Of a DNA stretch of 60,000 nt, positions 1 through 14,000 are shown one piece after another. The DNA is taken from NCBI RefSeq assembly GCF_964355755.1, contig NC_092674.1:24518001-24578000 (forward strand). Direction: 5' to 3'. A program made the position numbers and the translations under genes. The first letter of the stretch is position 1, and every line of letters starts with the position of its first letter. This DNA is from Antedon mediterranea (Eukaryota; Echinodermata; Crinoidea; Comatulida; Antedonidae). The notes under the pieces were generated by a model, which saw only the letters and a list, made by a program, of their open reading frames with translations, was not told the origin of the DNA and did not search any database.

Positions 1-416
1 GGGTTTCCACAAATTGTACATTTTCAAACAATAGTGGCAACTTCAACTAAAGGCCATCGTATTTGTTTTGCAACTATTCCAGCGTGAATAGCTAGACAAT
101 TATTGATAATTTCAATTATAATATATATTTAATTTGATTAATACCCGTTAGTTGATTGATCGTATATCTTGCAACTTATGTTTACCTGAGGAGTGTGTTT
201 GGTCTTGGAGTATTTTATGGTTTTGTTAAATCTACAATCCATGTTCTTATTCGCTATGAAGCTTGTACGGAATAAGCTAGGCACCTAAAGGCTAATGTGC
301 AGACGAGCGGTAACGGTAATAAAAATATAGAATCTATGTTATTCCTTATAAAGCGCGGAGCAGACGGGCTGAGAATAGGACAGATTTTACGTGAGACAAG
401 CTACGCTGTTTTCCGC

Positions 417-619
417 TTAAGCGTGGTTCCCACTAGAACGCAACGTAGCGACGTATTGATGCAAAGTGCTGTGTTGCGTAATCATAAGTGGGAACCGACG
501 GCAAATATCACAGGTTTGATTAAAAGCAGGCGGGGGATCGGGGGAAAACACAATTATTATAAATACATTTTATTATGTTGCGTATATTGCGTTACGTTGC
601 TAGTGGGAACCAAGCTTTA
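417..619. mobile_element. MITE, family B copy 1
   Basis: About 200 bp with imperfect terminal inverted repeats: GCGTGGTTCCCACTAG at the left end (421) and CTAGTGGGAACCAAGC at the right end (about 600-615). The interior is richer in CG dinucleotides than its surroundings and matches the reverse complement of the element at 11525-11753. It has no coding capacity; the open frame running across it is incidental. Non-autonomous DNA transposon by structure; superfamily not determined. Confidence 0.75.
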
Positions 620-629
620 CCGTTAATCT

Positions 630-2246
630 ACCGACCAGTTCAAGTTATAAGTTCTCCTAAAACATTTTGTATTTGAACCTATGAACATCTTACTGTTTTC
701 ATATTGTATGTAACATTTTAAATTGTATGAATAATATATTTTTGCAATTTCATATTGTACTATCATTATGTTATACATGTTGCTTTAATTCTGATCCTAA
801 CTTACAATTATTGCCACTGGCAAATTTCGAGTTTCCATCCAAGTTTGAATTTTAATTCACCATTAAAACTACGAATGCATTTGGATAATGGAGAAAAATA
901 TATTATTCTTCATGTTTCGATTAAACTAGTATGCAAATTACGTTACGCATTCCGCTTCCACAACGCGCCACGTGATTACGCAGTCGTGGAATCAGAACAA
1001 TCATTATGCGCATTTAGAAACATGCGCAAAATGACGGCTTTGCTCTTATATCGTTCTACATTTTTTGAATATGTCACTTCATGATATAGGACATAGAATT
1101 CATTTTCCATAGGCCTACTTTTAAATGTTCTAATTCAAATAGAACACGTATAGTTCTATTCCCTCAAGTTTAAACATTTTACAATTCATAAATCAATGTT
1201 AATATACCTATTATCAATAATCAAATGAAACTTTAAACGTGTACAGACGTTTATTTTCTAATGAATTGTTACAATTAAATCATGTTTTCATCTAAAATGC
1301 TACCACTTTCACGTAAAGATGTTTCTATGTCAACATTAAATTCCATGGCAACAGAGATTATTAAAGTATTTTTATTTGTCATGAACAATTGTTAATGGAT
1401 TCAATTACTTAGATAAGAAGCAGATTCTAATTGGTACTGTATCTAAATTTTCCAGTATCATTTATGAACGTACTGTGATAGCAGAATCACATGTTTCCCA
1501 TGTATTGCAGAAATATTCCTATAATTAGTAGGCGTTGAGCAGGTCCGGTTGATGCCGGCACATCTAACTTTTTAACAGAAAACCATTACCGGCATGGTAG
1601 TACAATATTCCCAGCACACAGGTCTGTGAGAGATCATAATCAACCCTAGACACACATGTGACGCACGCGAGATGATCGGCCTATATATTACGGAATTTCC
1701 TGATACTTGACAAATATATTATAGCACAGAAAATCGAGTACTTTTTAAGCTATGCATTCACACTAAATATTTTACCGGAACGGAGATACAAAATAGAAAA
1801 TCGGGAACTTTTTAAACTATGCATTCACACTAAATATTTTACCGGAACAGAATACGATGCTGAATCGAATGCCGTCATCTGTTCCGTGAACGCCACAGGT
1901 GACTGTAGCTCTTAAATAAACAAAGATGTAAAGTACAATAGCCATTAAAATACTTAAGATTCTAAAGCATGAAAATATATTTTTTTCCTAGTTTGATATT
2001 CAATGTATATGTCTTGTCATTGACATTTTGCCATTGACAGAATTATGAATTATTATCAATTATCCACCATATAATCAGCTAAATATAGCTTAGTTATCGA
2101 AAGTACCTTTTTTATTATACTACTAAAAATACACCGAGATGCTATATTATTATTGTTATTAGAATAACTTAAGAAATATTAAAGTAAAATTAGATAAATT
2201 AAATAAATCCAACTCCTTATGTTTAATGAATATTATTTGCGTGAAG
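630..2246. other. Non-coding stretch with no recognised gene
   Basis: AT-rich sequence without a supportable exon. The missing first exon of the guanylate cyclase gene (expected to start with a Met-Tyr-Gly type N-terminus) was looked for here and not found. The only structure noted is the short tandem duplication at 1729-1848. Confidence 0.5.
1729..1848. repeat. Tandem duplication, 67-bp period, two copies
   Basis: A block containing CTATGCATTCACACTAAATA followed by TTTTACCGGAAC occurs twice, 67 bp apart (ATGCATTC at 1752 and 1819), with a few substitutions between copies. Confidence 0.8.
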
Positions 2247-2372
2247 GAAAGTAAACAAGGCCATACACACATGGTGGTGGTCGCGTGCTCAAATTTGAGT
2301 TAGTGTTTACCTACCAACCGACCGACCGACCTACCGACCAACCGACCAACCAACCGACATAATGAGCTGAAC
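2247..2372. mobile_element. Dispersed element D, copy 1, with internal (ACCG)n tract
   Basis: Contains AAACAAGGCCA, then GTCGCGTGCTCAAATTTGAG, TTAGTGTTTACC, a run of ACCG/ACCA tetranucleotides, and CCGACATAATGAGCT. The same order of blocks appears in reverse complement at 8455-8577. The simple repeat therefore belongs to a mobile sequence rather than being a local microsatellite. Class unknown; no terminal repeats were resolved. Confidence 0.6.
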
Positions 2373-3052
2373 TAGATAAACACGCGCTTGAATATTGATA
2401 TTTTTTAATATTAGCCTCATTTCGCACAAAATAGGTAACAGTGAACTACTTATTAGAAAGCAGTGCCATAGGGAATAATGTTATCGAATGCTTTCAATAG
2501 AAAGTTGAGTTATTCCGACTAATATGTTACTGGATGTGATTTTGTATGTACGAAATAATTAATTAATGAAACTAAAGCATCATACCCAGTTTATTCAGCA
2601 GCCATTGTAAAAGCATTATGTATGAGGATATAAAGCAGATATAAGAAGCATGTATATTTAGTCTTGTCTAGGATTACCAATAGCCACACGCATTTAAATA
2701 GAGATCAATATCAACCGTGCTATTATTTTACATTGTATGATTAAGTTATACAATATAACACGAGCTATTAAATCAAAACACAATGTGGTACTGTTTATTA
2801 CTTGACAGAATAAGGATGTTTCCAATAATTCTTAATAAATATGTTGCTTAAAATGTACCTTATTTCTTGTTTGATAATTATACTTAATTGTGACGATATC
2901 GATCGACCCATCACCTGATACCTGGGTAACAGTTCAAGTTCATTTGATATATATTGATAAGACATGGTATGGACTGTCCTATGTGCGTCTAACATTTTGA
3001 TTATATCAGTAATATGATTGCATAAGAGAGTGAAAAAAGACCACTCATGGTA

Positions 3053-4793
3053 CACTATCACCAATACCATATCTTCGTCGCTATCACCACTACCATATAT
3101 TCGTCACTATCACCAATACCATATCTTCGTCATTATCACCACTACCATATCTTCGTCATTATCACCAATACCATATCTCCGTCGCTATCACCAATACCAT
3201 ATCTTCGTCGCTATCACCAATACCATATCTTCCTCGCCATTACCTCTACCATATCTTCGTCGCTATCACCAATACCATATCTTCGTCGCTATCACAACTA
3301 CCGTATCTTCGTCGCTATCATAACTACCATATCTTCGTCGCTATCACCAATACCATATCTTCGTCGCTATCATAACTACCATATCTTCGTCGCTATCACC
3401 ACTACCATATCTTCGACGCTATCACCAATACCATATCTTCGTCGCTATCATAACTACCATATCTTCGTCGCTATCACCACTACCATATCTTCATCGCTAT
3501 CATAACTACCATATTTTCGACGCTATCACCAATACCATATCTTTGTCGCTATCACCACTACCATATCTTCGTCGCTATCACCAATACCATATCTTCGTCG
3601 CTATCACCACTACCATATCTTCGTCGCTATCATAACTACCATATCTTGGACGCTATCACCACTACCATATCTTCGTCGCTATCATAACTACCATATCTTG
3701 GACGCTATCACCAATACCATAGCTTTGTCGCTATCACCACTACCATATCTTCGACGCTATCACCAATACCATATCTTCGTCGCTATCACCACTACCATAT
3801 CTTCGTCGCTATCATAACTACCATATCTTGGACGCTATCAACAATACCATAGCTTTGTCGCTATCACCACTACCATATCTTCGTCGCTATCACCAACACC
3901 ATATCTTCGTCGCTATCACCAATACCATATCTTTGTCGCTATCATAACTACCATATCTTGGACGCTATCACCAATACCATAGCTTTGTCGCTATCCCCAC
4001 TACCATATCTTCGTCGATATCACCAACACCATATCTTCGTCGCTATCATAACTACCATATCTTCGTCGCTATCACCACTACCATATCTTCGACGCTATCA
4101 CCAATACCATATCTTCGTCGCTATCATAACTACCATATCTTCGTCGCTATCACCACTACCATATCTTCGTCGCTATCATAACTACCATATTTTCGACGCT
4201 ATCACCAATACCATATCTTTGTCGCTATCACCACTACCATATCTTCGTCGCTATAACCAATACCATATCTTCGTCGCTATCACCACTACCATATCTTCGT
4301 CGCTATCATAACTACCATATCTTGGACGCTATCACCACTACCATATCTTCGTCGCTATCATAACTACCATATCTTGGACGCTATCACCAATACCATAGCT
4401 TTGTCGCTATCACCACTACCATATCTTCGACGCTATCACCAATACCATATCTTCGTCGCTAGCACCACTACCATATCTTCGTCGCTATCATAACTACCAT
4501 ATCTTGGACGCTATCACCAATATCATAGCTTTGTCGCTATCACCACCACCATATCTTCGTCGCTATCACCAACACCATATCTTCGTCGCTATCACCAATA
4601 CCATATCTTTGTCGCTATCATAACTACCATATCTTGGACGCTATCACCAATACCATAGCTTTGTCGCTATCACCACTACCATATCTTCGTCGATATCACC
4701 AACACCATATCTTCGTCGCTATCACCAATACCATATCTTTGTCGCTATCACCAGGCCAATACAATATCTTCGACTACCATTATCTTCGTTGCT
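3053..4793. repeat. 26-bp satellite/minisatellite, about 65 units, with 676-bp higher-order repeat
   Basis: The unit is approximately CGCTATCACCACTACCAT followed by ATCTTCGT, with variants (ACCAATACC, ATAACTACC, CTTGGACG, ATAGCTTTG). Variant units recur in the same order 676 bp apart: CTTGGACG at 3645/4321, 3697/4373, 3827/4503 and 3957/4633, CTTCGACG at 3411/4087, and TTTCGACG at 3515/4191. Since 676 is 26 x 26, a block of 26 units was duplicated. The array lies in the intron before the first recovered exon of the guanylate cyclase gene. Because 26 is not a multiple of three, long open frames here simply rotate through the unit and are not genes. Units degenerate at the right edge (4755-4793). 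Confidence 0.95.
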
Positions 4794-4910
4794 ATTATGT
4801 TTTTTTTATTGCTTTTTTTATTTGTGAAAGTATTGATGAAGATATGTTTTTACGTTGTAGACATAATTGTTCAATTGTTCTAAATAACCGTTTATATTAA
4901 TTATTTTCAG

Positions 4911-5005
4911 AGATAAGGCTCAGGCTGATGATGGATATATCAGCCACGGTTGTTATGACGACGATGTCACTCTCCGATTGGTCAGTGCCGCCTGTGAAGT
5001 TGCTG
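4911..5005 (+). CDS. GUCY1B2: GUCY1B2-like exon a: HNOB N-terminal part
   Basis: The acceptor TTATTTTCAG precedes the exon and the donor GTGAGA follows it. It encodes residues 1-31 of the recovered protein ([18 protein letters not shown]...), aligning with the early HNOB helices of soluble cyclase beta chains. The first base completes a codon begun in the missing upstream exon, so an upstream intron of phase 2 is required. Confidence 0.85.
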
Positions 5006-8000
5006 GTGAGAACAACATTATTTTCTCTAATCAATTGAATTAACGTTATAATAAGAACTATATCCTTGAAATTTAATTTCTTTCTTTATCATTTACAATT
5101 GGCCAATTATACCAATTAATTGTACAATGCATTTCAAATTTTCTTATGGTTGAAAACTGCTAGGCCTATGCAGTAACAAAACCTACATACATACATACAT
5201 ATGGGATCCTCCTCTTCTACGTCGTAGAACTGGAGTCGAAAACCTATTCAGCACCAAATAGCCTACTAAGGTGTTCGTTAAGAATTGTCTTCGATTGTGT
5301 AATGGCTTTGGCTTGCCTGATTTCCATACTTGAAATACGAGAGATGTTAATCTGTTGTTGGAACAGCAAACAGCATCTTTTTTGTAATTGATGTATTCGG
5401 TCCTCTACAGATATGACCCACGTATCGGATATACTGACTGTATATATGCAGTCCCTCAAGGAAGATATTCCAACAATTTCACATATCCTTTTGTTGGAAT
5501 ATACAAGTCTGTAGATATCCTCATCTGGTTGTTCAGCCTCATTTTTTGCCCTGCCAAACCCTCTCTTGACCATCTGTATCAATATTTTATGCCAACACGA
5601 TTCCAACTTCTTTATTTCATTCTCATTTGGAAACCATGCTTGTGTACCATATAAGAGCCGAAATCTTACGCAGGCCTTTCTTGTCTTCATATAGACATCA
5701 TGATCTTTTAAAACTTCTTTTAATTCATCGAACTTTCCAACAGCACTTGATGTTCTATGGTCAGTGAAGCAGCCATCCTCTCTATTTGTGATTGTATGCC
5801 CTAAATAAACAAAGTCTCCTACATTTTCAAAATCCACTCCATTTATGTTCACTAAGGAACTTTTCTCTGCTAGATGAGATGTTGTTCACCAAACACCCGA
5901 GTCTTCGTTTTCTTCAGGGAAACATTCAGCCCGTATCTTCTGCAAGTATCACAAATAATGGTCAAGATTTGCTGTGATTCTTTAACATTTTTTGAGAATA
6001 AAACAAGATCATCTGCATATAAGATCCACTTGATTATTTCCACTCCATTCTGCTTAGCTTCTTTTCTAATTTTCATAAATATTAAAATTAGTTTCAAATT
6101 ATCTAGCAATCTGTCTTATTACCATGCTGTTCGATTTAGCGGAAAATGCATTACGTCATAATTGACCATCTTGAAAGTACATTATGAGACTAGAATCATA
6201 TCATCAAAAAGTCGTGTTTACCCCGAAGGTACCATTTTACCATTTCTTTCCGTTGATCTGTCCCGAAAATAAAATATACGATTGGTCCTGTTATTCAGAA
6301 ATGAATATTGCAGTGATTTATGCCTATCTTACATCGGTTAGGCAGTTGTATCTGTGCATTACGCATATAGTTTTCATTACAGCGTTTTCGCAACAGCATT
6401 ACATAATACACTGTGACAAACTACCCTCACTGTGAAAGTGGTATTGGACAAGGTTATCTAAATCTACACTATCAAACTTTATGTGACAACAAAATGTTAT
6501 GTGCCTATGAACATGATGATGTCATATCTTATAGTAACTAACTAGTTTGATAGTGTAGACATAACATATACTTCTTTCACATGCATCGGAGTTTACAGCA
6601 GCGAGCTAAAACCGGCGTTTTGTATGGTCTAAACTCCGGAGTTGTAAAAAGGATATCACTGTATCTGATTCCAGGACAAGTGTATGAGTTTAATAAAATG
6701 TGGTTTGATTTTATTCCCTTGAGAGAAAAAAGTGTTGACAACCGTACGTAATAGTATAATTAAGCACATAAATAAAAACACCCATAAAAGATCATTTAAG
6801 AAAAAATGAGCATAATATAGTCACGTACGCCATGTGTTGTCAAGTAGAAATCATCAGGATAATGTACGATATATTGTATTTTTGCATAAAACGTGCATGC
6901 AATAATTTGCCACGTTACACGTAATGTCATTCTTAGAAAATACAGTGTAGGCTACAATTATCGAATATCATTATAGACAAAAGAAACTTAAGAGCCTTGG
7001 AAAAATTCATCAATAACTGTTATAGTTATTATAGTTTGGTTAATGAACGAAATTTCCTAATGCCCACTCTACAGTAACGTGCTTGTATAAATAGACACAA
7101 CACTTCCGAATACAAATAATGATAAGTTAAAATATTTCAAAATTGTGTGAAATTTGGACCCGCTATCTCCAGATTACTACTCGTCTAGCGTTCATATTCT
7201 TCACATGTGTACAATGTTATAGTTTATGAATATTTATGAGTTGCATTTAGAGAATATTTTTAATGAGTTGAAAGATTGGTCAATCAATCAATCTCGGATC
7301 ACATAAAAATTACACGGGATAACATGAAAGGGCATTCTGGCTTTCTAACAAGTCAAGATATTCATCTCAATATTCCATGTTATTGAGAGATTAATGTATG
7401 AGAATGTCATTTGCATTTACAATAAAGTCTTGACATTCTGAAAGTGTGTACATTATTAAAGCAATTTTCTTTGTGTTTTTTTTTACTTTTCATGAGGGGT
7501 AGGGGTCCCCAACTTATGTACGAAAAAACATATCGCTTTCCGAGCATGCGTAAGAATCCACTACCGTAACGGACACAAACGTTAGAAATAATTTTGAAAA
7601 TTAATTAATTTAATTGACAGGGTTCTTAGATTTGAATAATCGTGTCATTAAACCTGTTGAGTATGATGTATGTAAGGTAGGATTAAACGACTGATGCGAT
7701 TAAAATGCAGATAATTCGATGATCGTAATAGGCCTACGGCTTTTAGAAGCAATTATCAACCTTTTTACGGAATGTTAAAATATTGTATTTTTTCCTTGAA
7801 CTTTCTGATCTTCAGATTAGACGTACATTATGTACTAGTAAAAGATACCGGTCTAAAGCGTCCCTATCTTCCAGCATCTCCTTTCCCCGAGGCGGTTCAA
7901 AAACCTTTTATAATAAAAGTCATCGCATTTTTGTCGAGTAGTTCCCTATGTATGTTCATGTGCAAATCATTGAGAAAGTGTAAAAAATATATTTATGGAT

Positions 8001-11000
8001 AGGCTGCGCTCAATAGAAAACTTTGTATAACCAACACACGTAAGAACTCGGTCTTTTAGAGTAGACATATAGTACTTCCCATGACACCGCGGAATCGCAA
8101 ACTCGAATTTGTCACTGGTTTTTACTAAATAACAGCAAGGCATGTGACCACTCTATGGAGGATTTCAAGACATAAGATTGAGTAGTTAAATCTGCTTAAA
8201 GTCAGACCAGTCGACTACGGCAAGCAGAAATAGGTCTTTAAATATTTTAGTTAATTTAACTCGTTGAAATTACGAAGAAGAGTTGAATAATACAGCACTG
8301 TATAGTTACGGATATTTTGTTTGCGTGTGGACTTCAATCCATTTGCGTAACGTTAATAAATGCTCGTGTTATTTGGCATGTAATGCAAGAATTCTCCTCT
8401 AGTGTTACGCATTCAAATAGGTGTAGGGATAATACAATCAATGGTAATGGTTTGGCCAATTGTTGCAAATTTGACGTTATAGCTCACTATGTCGGTCGGT
8501 CAGTCGGTCAGTCGGTAAACACTAACTTAAATTTGCGCACGCGACTGCAGCCATGTATTTGGCCTTGTTTCTTTTTTCTTGTTAATAATGTTTTTGTTCA
8601 TGCTATATAATTATTGTTACTGGTAATGTTCAATAAAGTAAGCAGTCTGTCTTTTGGAAAATGGCAATTTTCTTCCTAGTTTTTTTTTAATAGCTAAAGA
8701 CAATTGACTGAATGCCACTAAAAGGGGTTATGGTCGACATTTACCGTACTGTTCGTTATTGATTATGATACTTCAAATAGAAACGATGTTATCAGAAAAC
8801 ACTCAACTACTATTATAACGGTGATTGTGTTCCTTTTCAATCATATAGATACATGTGTTATGCGTATTGTTAACGTAAGTTAATTTTATCACGTCGCACA
8901 ACGCATATCAAGTACCTCATACACGGTTGCTTAGTATTTTACTAGGAATAAAACGTATTTATATTGGAATATAGCAGTTGATAAGAAACGCACGGATGTC
9001 TATCAATAAAAACACTCGACGATTGAATGCGCATAATAAATGTACATTTTAACATGAACGTATTTTTTCACTTCAACAGTCTGACCGGATTAATTTGATT
9101 GAAAACTTTAAAATCTCCAATGACACGTACATATCACTAACGCGCGCATTCGAAAATATGCTATGACTAATTTACGCGTGTGCGTCTCGTCATGTGACGG
9201 TCGAAATTCACTTATGAATGAAAATCGAGCTAAAGTACTATAATTAATATAATTTCTCTAGGCATTTACATTGCTGTTAGACATTCCAGTTTCCTTTTTG
9301 TGCAGCTTAGCACTACTAGTAGTAGAATTAAGGTTACTAAAAGCGTCTATATTCAATCAAAGTATTTGTATTACCAAAAAAACCCCAACAAGACAGCAAT
9401 TGTGGAAATAGGAGGAAAAGAGATTTCTCTAAATGAGTTTTGTCTTCTTTGTGATTAAAGAAAAAAGGTTGTTTTATAAACAAAGAAACTTACAGGATTA
9501 AAACGTCGGATACCCAAATGTGAAATCTTTCTAAAGAAATACGAAAAACTTAAAGGGAAAGCACATGTTGTTGAAAATATTTTACTCTATTATCTTTGAA
9601 GTGAAAGTCGAGTGGCTTTAATAAACTCCAAATAATCCACAAACATTTTTTTTTATTGTGCTTCTCGGGCGGCAACAATAAAAAAAATTGCACACTAGCG
9701 GTATTTACAAGCAAAAGAGAAAAAGAAATTGCATTCCTCGAAGGATATTGCAAAAGACACGTAAAAAACTTGTAAATATAATGGTGAATAATGAATTTAT
9801 ATTGGGAAATAAAACCGTGTACAATTATCGACTTTGACAGCTTCACAACAACATTGATATTCAATTACATCGCGTGTAGTATACATGCCATAAATGCTTA
9901 GCGTCTAGTAAAATGCAAACCTTTCCAACACGTATCTATTCTAATTGTAAATTTGAACTAAGTGGCAACATATAGGAAGAGGAAATGTAAGTTTGGTAAT
10001 GGTCTCTTCCAATCTAAATCGTAGGCCTACCCTTGTCGAACTTAACTAAAACACTCCATAATTCCTATTGTTACTGATACCAATAAGATAAATTAAATTG
10101 AATCTATCAAAGGTCATTGTTGCTTTTTAATCGTGTTTTTAACATTTTAACTTTTTTTTTAAATATTGCACTTTGTATTTTTCATATGTTGACGTCTTTG
10201 TTTTTATACAAAAAAAAAATCCTCTATATTCAAAAGAATTCGTATAATTTCTTCTTTTAGGCTTATCGACTGATGCCGTACTGGAAGCGTTTGGTGCACA
10301 TTTCTTCACGTTCTGTCAGATATCAGGTTATGATGAGATGTTGAGAGCACTCGGTGGCAGCTTGAAGGCATTCTTGGAGAATCTAGACTCACTTCATTCA
10401 TACCTTAGCATGTCGTATAAAGAGATGGAAGCACCGTCATTTAGATGTGAAAGAGGCGAAAACAATGCTCTGGTTCTGCACTACTACTCTCATAGAAAAG
10501 GCCTACATCCAATTGTTGTCGGTAAAAATACAAGCAAAATATCCTATTTTGCGACCAATAAATAATCATTTTTATCACATGATCTGTTTATTATTCACCT
10601 TTGACCTTTTATATTTAATTAAGTAACTTGATATAGATCAAGATTATTTCAATAGAAGATGAAAAAAGGTTTTATTTAAAGATTATTTTATTAAAGATTT
10701 TTTATTAAATTTCTATTTTGTCGTACGTATATGAATATTCTCAAACCAAACTGATTCATCATAAAATAATCACGATAAGCAACTGAAATGTAAAATGATA
10801 TTGAAACATTGAAATAGATATAAACTACCGGTACTCACCTGTCAATTATTACAAATGTTCCTTTAGGAATTGTGAAGGCCGTTGCAAAAGAGTTTTTTGA
10901 CAGCGAAGTTCGAATGAAAGTGCTAAGCCAGACGCACGAAGAGGAGAGAAATGGAAAGAAAGAGCACGTAGAGTTTGCAATATTTCAGCGCAAAGCACGA

Positions 11001-14000
11001 CGTGCTGAACCCGGTCCACCAAAGTTCGTGGCACAGACAAAGAAACATAGTGAAATGCACCTTAACAAAGAGGTAAGAGAAATATACTTAATGTCTTCTG
11101 CTTAAGATGCACTGGGAAGATTTATGGCGCAAATAAAAAAAAAAACAGAAAATAATAATAACAACATCAAGATATTTGAATTGAGCCATTGAATTTTGCT
11201 TCTTTTTTAATTATTTCCTGTGACAAAAACAATGTGCTAATATGTTGACATAATTATTAACTAACGTATATTAGTACTAAAAGTTAACTGTACTTTATAC
11301 TTGATCCAAAATGATACAAAATATTGACTTGAGTTGATTACATTTCTACCTGCATTGGTAACATAATCTGAACATTTTAATTATTATTTTACTGTGGCTG
11401 AAAACAAATACAAAAGCGGAAATGAAAATGAACTATGCAATCTTCAAAGATAACTCCCTAACTTGTTGTAAATATCAATTTAAAAAAAGAGATCGGCACG
11501 TGTATTAGTACGTGAATAACTGCATTAAGCGTGGTTCTCACTAGCGACACAACATAACGCAATCTACGCAACGTAAGAAAATGTCCTTCCAATAATTGTG
11601 TTTGCCCCCGCCTGCGTGAAATCAAACCTGTGATGTTTGTTTTGCAGCATTGTCGCGTCGTCGGTTCCCATTTGTGATTACGAAATACAGCACTTTGCGT
11701 CGATACGTCGCTGCGGTACGCTACGTTGCGTTCTAGTGGGAACCACGCTTTAGTTAGGTAATTCTTACAAGTAAACGAACATTTTTGGAAGAGAAAACTC
11801 GTTTATTTTTATTTAATTTTTAATTTATGTGACATTATCTAAAATTAAGACAAGCTACTTACCATTTATTCTGATCAAATAAAGTAATATATCTAACCAT
11901 TTGTTCGTAAATCCTGATTTGTTAAATTAAAACGAATGTAAATTTACAGTTGTGCGTAAAAACTTAAGTGATCCAGTCACATCAATAGAAGAATTGACAC
12001 CCGATACTCGTATAATACTACGGGAATCGGCAGTTCATTGTCTCCTGACAATAACCTTTCTCTCTCTACTATACATTAACTTTAAGGTTTAACATAAAAA
12101 GTAAACATTGAGAAAGCCATTGAATTCAATTTAATTCAATACTTAGTAAGTATTGATATATATCGATCAATCCTAAAATACATTAATAACTAATATTTAT
12201 CGATTTCCAAAGTTCATTTTTCTTCCATTTAATGCTAAAAGTATTTTCCGGTAATTTGACATGTCTATTATGCCTATTAGCCCTACAGTACTTACTTACG
12301 TCTTGTAGATATATTTTAAGAGATTGCACTCTTGTAGGCTATGTTATTTCAGTTTTCCTTCCGTGGGTCTGAAGTATGACTGATATTACAACAATTCATT
12401 GCGGTATCTATTTAGGTAACTGTTTGGTCTCACTTTTATCTTGTGATGTGAATAATCGTAGAGTTGTTTTTGATATGTTTTTTTATACAACTCATTCAAT
12501 TCTGTTTATGATTGTCCTATTGTTGCTTTGTTTAAGTTGAATATACCAACTCGTACTCGCAGCAAGTGTTTGCTTCACGTTCCTTGTGGTCGTGTTGAAT
12601 GCACAAAACGAGGTATTTTTCAGCGGTTACCTAACACATTTAATAGGTTACTTGTTACTTGTTACTTGTTTGGATATTGATTTATTTTATGATAGTTTAA
12701 ATGTATTTAAGGGTAAAATTGTTAAATCTCTTTAATGTTGTGATCTTTGTTTATGTTTTTGTTGTTTATTTGAATACATTTTAAAGTTTATTATGTTTAG
12801 ATTCAACCTGTTAGTGGCGGTTTCATCGCTGTTGGTTGACAACTGAATAAAATAAATAAATAAATGTTACTGTTCATAATAATAATAATTTAACTTTCTT
12901 ATACAAATCATAATGTGGTTAGTATTTTCTACCCATCTTTTGTTATAACCTGTCTTGTATTTGTCACCTAACTAATTATACTTATAATTCTTCCGTTTCT
13001 ACGAACTTTTTACAAATGCAAACGATTAATAAATCCATGACGATGCAAAATGAGTGGATGATTAGAATATCGTTTGATTGATTGCTTATTTCATCTAATC
13101 CTAACCTGATGCAGCCTAGCATTGATTGTGAACTCCCTAGTGACGGATGGGAACAGGTCTTGGTAAGTTTGCACCGTAACACTAAGTGGTGCTTCCACCA
13201 GTAGGCCTACACTTGCACACTTTAGCTCAGGATACATTTTGTATACCGCCGATAAGAGAGTAGGCATAGTCTCAAGCACAAGATGTTTGTCCCGCTTCTG
13301 TTTTGTCTCACATCAGATTAAATATTGTTTGGTTTCGTTTGGTATACACAAATACAGTTTTCGCACAAAATCACACTTTATCTGACGTCACACTGTTAAC
13401 TGTTGACTACTATGTGACGTAAATAGTGGTATCCGATCAATTTCAGGATAATGTAGTTAAAAATATTATTTCTTGTTAGTTTTGAGTATGTGGTTTGTCT
13501 AGTACACAGATATTTCACTGTCTTCAAGTGGAACCTCTGACCAGGTGAGATCGAATGTATGTCTAAGCAAAGATTCACTCACCGTATTTATTTGCAATTT
13601 ATAATTCTTAATATCTGGTAATATTCGTTAGTTGTGATTATTGTTTTGTATATGTCATGTTATTTTGGAAACAGAGCGGATTCTTACAAATTTGTTTGAC
13701 ATACACCTTGTTTAGTCCACGGACGGGTTTATTGCATTTTTCATGTACGCTATCAATACGTAATTGTCTTAAATAAAACTTTTACTACTTTTACGTCCTC
13801 ATAAACTTCAGGTCATTACCATTATACGATAATTGAAAAAATGGGTAGCGCATAAACAAGAGCTTCGATTCTAAATTTGAGCATGATTCGGAAAATTGTT
13901 AAAGCGTATTATGAATTTCCAAAGTCCAGTGTACCATTCGAAAGCGCAAGCTCCATTAATGTGTTCACAGGAACCTTTATGATGATTCTGGATTAGTTTT

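Noticed and set aside
297-626. 109-codon open frame near the left edge
   Set aside because: Covers MITE family B copy 1; no coding features.
3053-4793. CRISPR-like array
   Set aside because: Units abut with no unique spacers, and the window is animal DNA with split genes.
3018-4900. Open frames with repeated YHQYHIF and LSPLPYLRR segments
   Set aside because: Artefact of the 26-bp array rotating through three frames; not a repeat protein.
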